This document shows positions 49,201 through 61,200 of a stretch of 64,000 bases of DNA, in pieces (the first letter of the stretch is position 1; each line of letters opens with the position of its first letter). A program made the position numbers and the translations under genes. The stretch lies in contig OZ024880.1 in the NCBI GenBank assembly GCA_964017185.1, positions 42,312,329-42,376,328 of the forward strand, read 5' to 3'. This DNA comes from Rugalucina vietnamica. Lineage: Eukaryota > Mollusca > Bivalvia > Lucinida > Lucinidae. Under the pieces are notes generated by a model. It saw nothing but the letters and a program-made list of their open reading frames with translations, had not been told where the DNA came from and searched no databases.

Positions 49201-52200
49201 TTTGACCCTGTCTAAAATTTTTTGGAAAGTATAGGAAGAATTCAACATTTTTAGAAAGACCTCGTTTTTACTCCAAGTGTCTGTTCAAAACCATGTTGCT
49301 TATCTGCATGTGCACAGGTTTAACTTGCACTCTCAGCAACACCATATCTGTAGTTCACAGTGACACAAAAAAACCTCAGGAGAGTGAAGTGGCCTGGTGA
49401 AGAGCGTCAGACTCATAATCGAGACATCCTTGGTTCGAACACCACTGGTGTCGTTTTTCTGGTGTCGCTCATTTTATTCAGGGCATGGTTTGGTGTCACT
49501 GCAAAATGATGTATCTGAAATGCAATTGCCCCAGGGCCTAGTTGTTCAAAGTTAACAATGTTGTTAGTTAAAGATTCGTTAAAATTTCAAATGGCAATAT
49601 TACAAATAGAGTTATTTTTTAATGAAAAAATGTGAGGGATTCTGACATTTTTTCAACAAAAAACAACAGTGTATTTGTAATATTGCCATTTGAAATTTTA
49701 ACGAATCAATTTAAGGGGTTAACGACAGCGTTAAGCTAACAAAGTTTTGAACAACTGGGCCCAGGGTTTCACACTGGTAATCCAAAGACAAGCAACATTA
49801 CTGAGAACAAAGAATGCCAAATAAATCAATATATACACAGCTGTAGGATGCAAAAACCTGTCAACCTATCTGGGAACAACTTGCTACAGGTCACAACGAT
49901 ATTTGGCAAGTTGTTCTCAAACAGGGGTTGGTAATCAAAGCCATCTTAAGCTTAAGATCAACTTACGACCATCTTAAGTATCTCTTAGGGATTGTAGTGA
50001 ATAACTGAAAAGGACCTTAAGTCACGGTGATAACTTAACAGCATCGTAACATCACGGTCAACTCAAGTCCACCTTAGTATTGTCTTATCTTACGAAGTTG
50101 CACCTTACATTCCAAAAGGTTACCATAGCTTAGAGTCACTGGAATAGCAAGGGCGTAAATATTAAGGTCTTAAGACCATCGTAAGTACGTCGTAAGTAGG
50201 GGAACTTACGATGCCTTCTAGTTACTAACCCCAGGTCTTTATTCTCTATTGTCACTAATTGGTTTCATTCACACTACACTTCAGACCCGTTATAACGTGC
50301 TGGTCGGGGTCCACAAGTCGCATGCGCGTTATAAGTGAGTCGCGTTATGCAAATCTACCGAGTCGGACCAGGCTGGGGAAAAGCGCCTAAACGGCGTGTT
50401 TATTGGCTTAACCGAGCAAATTGGCCGTTTTTCACAGAGTCCTTTTAAAATGGAATAAACAAAAGTAAAACCTTGCATGTTCCGACATTTTAATCCTTTA
50501 AAAACGATCTACAACGATAAAATTCGTTTATTTATGATTTACAACGTATGATTGAATGTGAAAGCGTCCATGACACCGCGCTTATGTTGCTGTTGTTGTT
50601 GTATCGTATAGAGTTCCGCCTTTGACGTATTGGCGCACCCGGATATTTAACGCGGACAAGTTTTGCCGATACCTTATTTATAATTATTTTAATTCGCCGT
50701 TCTTAATCGAGAAAGTAGAAATGCATTTTCTGTTCGGATAAAATTATACAAGATTTAGGTGTCCCAATGCTTAGACAATCTTCGGTTTGCGTCGCCGTCG
50801 AAAATGAGCAACGCTGCGTAACAGGTGTCATCAATAGCCTACAGTTTACGGTCTCGTTACGGTCTATCGACAATCCCCTAGCGCGTTTGGCTTATTTTCA
50901 CAACTTTTATTGCTAGTCTTAAGAAAACAATGTGTCATTCACGCTTCGCGAGCGGTGGATTGTGTCAGTCTAAAAATTACTGAAATGGCAATTATCACTA
51001 GTGAATATACACGCAGCCGACACGGTTCGTAAGCACATTATGCTTTCTATTAGAAAACGCGATCTTTCACTTTTAAATGTGCAAAAATAATTTACATTGA
51101 TTGTTCTCATTGTACCATAAAGAGAAACTGTAAGAAAATCGCACCTTGGCAAACGCCTATGTTTTTCTTTTCTTTTTTTTCTCTCGAGGGCCATAAAGAG
51201 AAACTGAAAGAAAACTGAACCTTGCAGAATTCCCTGCAAACGATCTTTTTAACAGTGAGTTCATCCAAACATAAATGCCTTTAACTGTAATACAATAAAG
51301 GAATATATAAGGGTAAATCGGCGCCTTCGCGTCGCCGCGATTTTTTTTTTTTTTTTTTTTTTCAAAAGTGGGTGGGCGAAATTTTGGGATCCAAGGTGCC
51401 CTCGCGTTATATCCAACACCGCGTTAATTCAAGGCGTGGTATAGCGGGTCTGTCCTGTATTTGTTTTGATTCCTGTTTGTTGTCTCTAGATAACAAGTGT
51501 CAGTTTGACACTGTTGAACATTTTTAAAAGCTTTTCTGTAAGGTTTAATGTATCGGAAGATTTCAGGCTAATTTTATATCAGATCACTATACTTAAATGG
51601 TGGAAAAAATTCAGTATAGGAGCCGCCCCATGGGAAAACCAACAATCTTTCTAGGCGAAAACAAAGGCGCAGATCAGCTTCGCAGTAACTGCGAAGCTGA
51701 TCAGCACCTTTGTTTTCGCTACTCGGATAGTACAGTTCCTCTTCTACTTAAGTCCGAAATTTCAAGCTTCTAGCTCTTTTCTGTGACTGTACAGGTCGGT
51801 TTGTGTCGGACCTGTTCGGAAACCACATTGTTGGTTTTCCCACGAGGCGGCTCATAGATTGAAGACATTGCTATAATGTGAAGATTTATCAATGTGATGC
51901 TAAAAACTAATGGTTTGAGACCTCTCAGAGCGCAGGGAATAAAGACGTCTAATGCACACAATCTGTGAAATCGGAAAAGCTTTATGTCTGTGTTTTTATC
52001 TTCCACAAAATCCTATTGTTCAATTATTAGATAAAGTATTAGTTGTTTGTTAGCTTTAGCTGAGAAATTTTATATTGCATCTCCTGAAAATGTTAGGTAA
52101 TCACATTTCCTGCCGGCAAATTGAATTGCTCCGAAATGAAGTAAAGCCAAGATGTAACCATGAACGATTTCTGTGGCAAGGATGAGACAAAACAAGTTCA

Positions 52201-55200
52201 AAATAAACATTGTCAAGAAAATACTAGGGCCAGTTTCCAAGTATGTCCAGTCAAATAAGTGACAGAGTTATTGCCCTGCACTCATTTGATTGGTAAAAGT
52301 ATACCATAAGCATTACAGTGAACAGTCTTGTTTTAAGATAGCGCCGGCTTGTAAGAATTTTTTTCTGTGCACGAAGATACATATTATTCTGTTAGCTTTA
52401 GCATACAGTGTCTCAAAATATGTCAGTTCTGAAGTAACACTTGGTCTGATATTATCTACAAACAAGAAAGACATTAAAATCTAGAGGGCCTGTCACACAA
52501 TCACATGTTGAAGCCATGACATGCTACAAGTTGGTAAGAGTTATAAGTCACCGCTAGTCGCGCCATGAGTTATGTTGGAAAAGTATAGAAGCCATCACAG
52601 ACTCACAAGTTGAAGCTATGAGTTAGTGCAAAATATAACTCGCCGCTTGTAGCGTGAGTTGCTACATGCTACATGAGTTATAATGTTCAATAAGTTCTAC
52701 ATGACATCTCTATGATATAAGTCGTAGAAACTCATGGATACTCATAGGAATGTTGTAGTAAACTCGCGAGATGTCGTAGTAACTCACGAGAAGTCGCCTT
52801 CAATATTGTAGCAACTCGTAGGTAACACGCCATATTTGATAAGATGCCGATAATGCACGACAACAAGACTTGTATTTGACAATTGCCGACAATTTGCGAG
52901 TTCTCTACCAGTTCTCTATGAGTTCCTGTGAGTTCATCAAAAAAGTGGGCAGCTCCAACTCGTGAGTGTGTGACAGGGGCTTTAACTGACATTCCAATTA
53001 GGCCTAAATTAAAAAGTTGTTTGTTTGTCCTTTACCTACCCACTATTTTACACCTGGGTAGGTAGGTAGGGAAATTATTTTATTATATTTTGCATTTTAT
53101 GGAAATCGGACACTAAACAGTTTTACAGAATAAGCATGTACTGTATGTTTTAACTAGTTCAAATCACTTTTAACCTTGCTTCCCATGTTGTATTCTGCTT
53201 TATCCTTTTAAAGTAGTATGTGTATAACTAACCAAGTGCCTGTAGCATGTGCATGTCTAACCTAACCACACCTCAGTAGAATAGATGTGCATCCCTTTCC
53301 TGCTTGCTCATGTACCATTGGAACAAAATCAATCAATAGTGAATACCTGGATCAGATTACACTTGACATGCACCAATGAACTCAAAATTGCCTATATTGG
53401 TGCAAAATTTGCAAATGTAAGGATATTTGGTCAGCAAATGTTCCAAACAATGGCACACATACTTCTTACATTTGGCATCTGGGAATGCGATTTGCTCATG
53501 TCATATTTCCATTGGATCTTTTGTTAAGCTGAGGACACGTTGTCAGATGTACTCCAAAACTAGTTTAAGTCCTCCCCTATCCCACTCTCAATATATTTTT
53601 TTTACTGACCTTTCCAACTTGATAGTTATTTTGTGGCTCTAAAATGTTTTGTTTTCCTGTCAAGTTCAATGTGTGCTTTTTACAAACTTGTGCAACATTT
53701 TATATATTGAACAAAAATAAGAAAAGATAGGTATACACATGTAAACTCCAGTTTTTCTGTATATATATAGGGCGGGACTTTGGTATTGATTGCGCCAAAT
53801 ATATTGAAGCAATTTACTTGTCATTTGTAACCCCGGCCCACTCACCCCCGGGGCAGTGTGTGGCATAATCCTAGCCTTCTCTGATGTTTTAGTGGCTTTT
53901 TAGCTCACCTGAGCCGAAGGCTCACAAGGTGAGCTTATAGGATGGCCATGATCCGGCGTCCGTCCGTCCGTCGTCCGTCCGTCGTCCGTCGTCCACAATT
54001 TCAAAGATCTTCTTCTCTGAAACCGCTTGGCCGATCTAGTTGAAATTTTATGTGGAGCCTCCTTGGGTAGTGGCATTTCAAGTTTGATTGCGAAATCCAG
54101 GTCACATGACCAAGATGGCCGCCACGCCCATATATGGTAAAAACCCTTCAAAAATCTTCTTCTCCAGAACCGGTGGGCCGATTTCCACGAAACTTGGTAT
54201 GTAGCATTGGGGACTTCAGCCCATCGTAGTTTGATAAAATGATGACCATTGGATGACCTTGACCTATTTTACAGCAAGGTCAAATTTGGAAACATCGGCT
54301 TTTACATGGGAAAAAGTGAAAACTATGGATTTTTTGAAAACTATTGCAGCCTGAGGCCTGAAAAGTGGTAGATGCAAACAACTAATGGAGTAGATGAAGG
54401 TATGTGATTAATATAGGTCAAGGTCATCTCTTGACCTTGGCCAGTCTGTTGTCCATACACACTTTTCAAAGATCTTCTTCTCTGAAACTGCTTGGCCAAT
54501 CAAAGTGAACTTTTATGTGGAGCATCCATGGGTAGTTGAGATGAAAGTTTGATCGCAAAATTTAGGTCACATGACCAAGATGGCCGCCACGCCCATATAT
54601 GGTAAAAACCACTCAAAAATCTTCTTCTCCAGAACCGGTGGGCCGATTTCCAAGAAACTTGGTATGTAGCATTGAAGACCTCAGCCCATCATAGTTTGAT
54701 AAAATGATGACCCTTGGATGACCTTGACATATTTTACGGCAAGGTCAAATTTGGAAACATAGGCTTTTACATAGGAAAAAGTGAAAACTATGGATTTTTG
54801 GAAAACTATTGCAGCCTGAGGCCTGAAAAGTGGTAGATGCAAACAACTAATGGAGTAGATGAAGGTATATGATTAATATAGGTCAAGGTCATCTCTTGAC
54901 CTTGGCCAGTCTGTTGTCCATACACACTTTTCAAAGATCTTCTTCTCTGAAACTGCGCGGCCAATCAAAGTGAAATTTTATGTGGAGCATCCATGGGTAG
55001 GGGAGACAAAAGTTTGATCGCGAAATCCAAGTCACATGACCAAGATGGCCGCCACGCCCATATATGGTAAAAACCACTCAAAAATCTTCTTCTCCAGAAC
55101 CGGTGGGCCGATTTACACGAAACTTGGTATGTAGCATCGGAGGCCTCAGCCTATCATAGTTTGATAAAATGATGACCCTTGGTTGACCTTGACCTATTTT

Positions 55201-58200
55201 ACGGCAAGGTCAAATTGGAAACATAGGCTTTTACATAGGAAGAAGTGAAAACTATGGATTTTTTGAAAACACAGACCGAGGCCTGAAAAGTGGTAGATGC
55301 AAACAACTAATGGAGTAGATGAAGGTATGTGATTAATATAGGTCAAGGTCATCTCTTGACCTTGGCCAGTCTGTTGTCCATACACACTTTTCAAAGATCT
55401 TTTCTGAAACTGCTTGGCCAATCAAAGCGAAATTTTATGTGGAACATCCATGGGTAGGGGAAACGAAAGTTTTATAGCGAAATCGAGGTCACATGACCAA
55501 GATGGCCGCCACGCCCATATATGGTAAAAACCACTCAAAAATCTTCTTCTCCAGAACCGGCAGGCCAATTTTCATGAAACTTGGTATGTAGCATTTGGGA
55601 CTCCAGCCCATCATAGTTTGTTGAAATGATGACCCTTGGATGACCTTGACCTATTTTACGGCAAGGTCAATTTTGGAAACATAGGCTTTTACATGGGAAA
55701 AGGCGAAAACAAACTGTTGCAGCCTGAGACCTGAAAGTTGCTAGATGCAGACAACTAATGGAGTCATTGAAGGTAAGTAATTACTGAAGGCCAAGGTCAT
55801 GTCTTGACCTTGGCCCAAGGTCATTTAAATATCAAAATTAAAATTATGGTTTTCTCAGAAATCACTGGGTTTGGAAACTATTGCAGCCTGAGACCTGAAA
55901 CTTTGCAGATGCAGACAACTTATGAAGTCAATAAAGGTGCGTGAGTATTCAAGGTCAAGGTCATTTCATTATGACTTAATACTCCAAGATCAGGCTTCAG
56001 GTGAGCGTTCTCAGGACCAATGGTCCTCTGGTTCTTTTTTTATTTGCCACTAACGACGATTAGTGACAAATATCAAAATAACTGAGAGCCACTAAATCAG
56101 CAGAGAAGACTCAGACAATGCAGGGGCTAGCCGTAGAAATGAGCATGCGGGGTTTTAACCAAAGTTTTGCCCCGGCAGTGCGATGGGGGGGGGGGGGGGG
56201 AAACTATCTGAGATTTGCATATAGTAAGAGGGCAGTGAAATGAAAAGAACGGACAGCGGGGGAAATTAGCTGTGGTTTACCAACCAGCTGTCCCCACAGG
56301 GCAGGGGTTTTAGCAGGTATTTGCTGGATCAAAAGTCAGTCCCCGCTATTCCGGGGATGTGGGGGTGTTTACAAATGACTAGTGCATAAAGGAAGAACAT
56401 CCCCCAAATCATTGTACCTACCAGTGAATCTTGCTCGATTTATATCTAGTGGCTTTGCCAATTTAGTGGCGGTTCTTGCAGCCATCAGGACAGCCATTGC
56501 ATCTTGCTGTTCACATTTTCTGTTGTTGTTGATATCTGAGGACTCAATTTTCTTGTTTATGGTAACATACTTCAGGGATGTGTCAAAGTCTGATAATATG
56601 TGAATTTTTTCATAGGGGTCCACATTGAATTGTTCCCCATGTGGAGTGGCAGACACTGAAACGGCCGATAATTTTTCAAAATTTTCATAACATAATCTGG
56701 GGAGAACATCATCCGGCACAGTATCAGTGGCATAATCAAACAGATCGAACCATGTGCTTGTTTTGGATATTCTACGTATCTTGTTTTTGATGATCTGTTC
56801 GTTGTTTTTTCCGTCAACAACCTTGTTCACACTGACGGAAAATGTTAAGGCCTCATCGGCCATTTTGGAGAAAATCTAGATTGGGTTCTGAATTTTGTAA
56901 GCGGAATGAGGCATTTGGATGCGAAAATTAACCGCGGCACAGTCTACCACCAATCATGATCTACGAGCGCTTTATTCTTATTGTAAATGCATCAACAAAG
57001 CATCTTGAAGATCACGATACAGGTACGACGAACACCCGAACTAGTTTTAGATAAAAACCGGAATCCTAAGTCAGTACCGGACGTTTCGGCCAAAAACGTC
57101 AATAAAAATATTTTTTTTCCAGAGAATGCAATATAATTTTTTGAGTCAGGGGGTAAATTATGGGTCGGGCGGTAAAGGACAAACAAACAATATTTTATTT
57201 TCAGCCTTAGTAAAAGCATGTTGTCTGCATTGCCTTTATTAAAAGGCTGTTGAGACATCCACAAATTGTTCTGAACCTGGACCAGCTTAAGAGTACTTCT
57301 GTTTCAGCCCCTTTACTCTGCTCTAGTTGTGCTCAAGCCAACCCTTTCAGTATAGTTTTTGTATTATTGTGTCTATTTTAGATGATGAAAGAATGGCAGG
57401 CAGCAAGAGAACATGTGTCAGAAATGAGAAAGACAGACAATGTTAAAGCTGAACAACTCAATAAAGAAATTACTGAGGTAAGTCTAGGGGTGGGGTTGGG
57501 GTATCTGTCAGTGGGGGAGGGGGGTAAACTGGTGGAACATAATTGAAATGGAGGAATATCAGTTTTCCCAAGAGAATGTGTCTGATTGGTTAAAAACACT
57601 AGTGTCTGATTGGTTAAAACATTTGTAGAGCATGTGTCTCATTGGTTGAATAATCAAGCACTTAAATCTGATTGGTTAAAACCACAAGAACTTGTATTCA
57701 GTTGGTGGAAGTCTCAAAGAGCATGATTTTTTCTGATTGGTGAAAGACTCAAACGGGTAGTTTTAGTGGCTATTTACTCTAACATGCTTCTTATAGGTAA
57801 AACAGAGCGTCTGAAATTCAAACTATTTAAAAATATTTCCTGTATTTCCCAGAGATTCCAGCGTATGTACCATGCCTATGAGGAGGAAGGTGCTGCGGAG
57901 AAGAAACAACTCTCGTTCCTCCACCAACAACATGTACAGGCTTCATTCAACAAGAAGAAGAGAGAACTAATGGAGAATCTTGCTGAAGAACTTGAGAAGG
58001 ATGAACCAAGGGTAGGTTTTACCCAAATTTACCCGAATAGAGGGTAGGTTTTACCCAAATACACCCAACACAAAGGATAGGTTTTACCCAAATATACCCA
58101 AACTGAGAGTAGTAACTTAGACAGTTGGTTATGAAAGCTGATCTGTCTCAGCCTCATCAGGAAAACATCGGTTATCTCCTAAGCCAACATAAAGTCAAGT

Positions 58201-61200
58201 ATGAATCTCAGTGCTCGTATGTATCGCAGGGGCGTAGCCAGGAAATGTGTAATGTTGAAGCCCAACACCCTTTTTCAGTTGAAATTACTTGTTTTTCCTA
58301 ATTTTTTTCTCAAAAAGACCCGGGGAAATGCCATACTTGAAAAAATCACGTTGAAGCCCAGGCTTCCAGGCGTCCGCCTGGATACGCCCCTGTATCGGCA
58401 AAGTCTTGTTTGTGGTTCACATTGCTTGTACTTTTAATACATATCAGGTTTTGTGAGATGCAACTTTGTCTGAGTTACAAGTAAGGAATGAATTGCATTT
58501 ATTGCTAGATGAAGCGGTAATCTATGATTGTCTCATGCTTATTGTCTACCTCTCTAGAAAATTGATAAAAGCTAATCTATGATTGCCTCATGCTTATTGT
58601 CTACCGCTCTAGAAAATTGATAAAAGCTCAGACAGGCTTTTCTTTGAACAAGATTAAACGAGCCGCGACGCGAGAAAACCGGTCTTCGGGGTTTCCGACC
58701 AGGTCTGACACAAACCGGGCTGTACAGTCTCAGAAGCAGGCTAGAAGCTTGAAATTTCGGATATAAGAAGAAGAGGAAATGTACTATCCGTGTAGCGAAA
58801 ACAAAGGCGCTGATCAGCTTCGCGGTTACCGCGAAGCTGATCTGCGCCTTTGTTTTCGCCTAGGCAAAAATCCGGTTTTCTCACGATGCGGCTCAAACTT
58901 CTGTATCAGTGCTCTAATTAGCACACACCAAGTTATTTTCTGAACAACATGCATCAGTTAACCCTGAGCAACTGGCATATTGGCATTTATTTATTTATTT
59001 ATTTTTTTTGACCGAGTTTGAATATCCTTGTAGATTTTGTAAAGCTAATTATTCAATGATTCACAAACAGGGATTTAATTAGATTGCAAATTTTCCAAAT
59101 TCAGACATGCATTCTTCAGCAAGTTTTTCAAATTTAGACATGTTATTCATGTTAGTGTGATGAAATTCTTTATAGCATTTTAGAAACTTATGCTCATATT
59201 GCATTTAGAATAAGAACAGTATATATGAACCGTGACGCGAGAAAACCGGTCCGGTCTTCGGGGCTTCTGACCCGGTCTGACACAAACTGGCCCGTACATT
59301 CTCAGAAGAAAGCTAGAATCTTGAAATTTTGATTTCAAGTAGAGGAGGAATTGTTCTTTCGGTGAAGCGAAAATAAAGGCGCTGATCAGCTTCGCATTTA
59401 CTTAAGGATTGAAATTCAGATTTTAGCTTTCACTGGATGATGAAAAACATTAGGCTGTTTTAATGTCTGTGAAGCCCGAAGGGCTTCTCGGAGACATTAA
59501 AACAGCTAATGTTTTTCATCATCCAGTGAAAGCTAAAATCTGAATTTCAATACTTATATTTACATTTTATATTATCAATCAAGTATCACATTTTTAATTG
59601 CGCATATCACCGCTCAATTTCATGTTATTCGACATTAAATTTGACTTAACGCAATTTTGGAACAGCCAAAACGTCAAATTTTCGCGCCTAACGTCATGGC
59701 GATACGCGACCAACGTCACGCCAACAATAGTTAACAAACAACGTCACTGGATGGGTTTTGACGTCGCCCCGCCTATAGGCGTGGCCTCTAGGTCACGTGA
59801 CTTAATGTTTTTCATTGGGAAATGAAGAACATCAAGAAAGATACTTTCATATAGGGCGATTGCAATAAAAATGTAAATATTGCGAAGTAAATACGAAGCT
59901 AATCTGTGCCTTTGTTTTTGCATATGCAAAATTCCGGTTTTCTGATTACGCGGCTCTATGATATTTCTGATCATCATCGTTGTGTATTTGTAGACGTCGA
60001 AGGTTCTTAGCTATCTGAAACTGTACATCAGGACAGAGGAGAAGGATCGTCTCCATTCCGTGAACCACTACGAGCACCTGAGAGACACGGATCCGGAGGA
60101 GGCGATCAGGATCAGGCAGGCGGTTACAGACCACCTTAAACTGATCACAAAGAGAATCGAGCAGGCCATCGCGATGTTGAAACGTCACCCAGACCTGGAG
60201 AAAAAGATCACACCAGAGATTGGTTAGTACCATTGACATACTGACCTATACTCACAGGATGCACATGCGTAATATAAAATAGTTAAAACTAGCTAATAAC
60301 ATGGTATTTTTGTCATTTTAAAATACGCATGTGGCTATTTTTGCTGTTTGTGCACAGATCTTGAAATTTTCTGGTAACACCCTTGAGTACTGCCTTTAAC
60401 TATGGGTTTTGGCTCTTCAAAATATTTTGAAGACTCTTTTGACATGGTGTTATATTCACTTGCCTCCAAAACTAGGGGTATAGACTATATGAGCCGCGAC
60501 GCGAGAAAACCGGTCTTCGGGGTTTCCGACCAGGTCTGACATAAATCGGCCTGTACACTTCCAGAAGCAGGCTAGAAGCTTGAAATTTCGGATTTAAGAA
60601 GCTGATCTGCGCCTTTGTTTTCGCCTAGGCAAAAATCCCGTTTTCTCACGATGCGGCTCATATATGGGTTTGATCAAGGGCTCCTCAAGTCTTTGGATTG
60701 GACTTAAATCGCAAATTCCATCTCCATATATGACCTTCATTGTTAAGTGGGAATTAAAATTTAGCAGTCTTTTTATAACTTAACTCTGCTTTTGTATTTG
60801 TTTATACATAGCTCAAGTTATGATCATTTTGAGTGTGTAACCAATATTTGGCTTTGCTTTTACAAAAATGATGGCCGAGTTTTGTTTATGCGAAGCACTA
60901 ATAATCAGTGACTTTGTGTCAATTTCTGTTCCGTCTGTTTCTGTTCCTTCTATTTCTGTTCCTTATATGAGCCGTGACGCGAGAAAACCGGTCTTCGGGG
61001 TTTCCGACCAGGTCCAACACAAACCGGCCTGTACTGTCACTGAAGCAAGCTAGAACAATGAAATTCCGGATTTAAGAAGAAGAGGGTTTGTACTATCCGT
61101 GTAGCGAAAACAAAGGCGCTGATCAGCTTCGCAGTTACTGCGAAGCTGATCTGCGCCTTTGTTTTCGCATAGGCAATAATCCCGTTTTCTCACGCTGCGG

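Larger units (their letters stand above)
53000..57212 (-). mobile_element. Possible 4.2-kb DNA transposon with imperfect inverted ends
   Basis: TTGTTTGTTTGTCCTTTACC at 53023 recurs in inverted form at about 57171-57190. Similarity extends roughly 100 bases inward and about 20 outward with gaps. The interior holds the 164-residue frame on the minus strand, a fragment of family H and the D-family element at 53902-56031. Target duplications are not clear. Confidence 0.45.
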
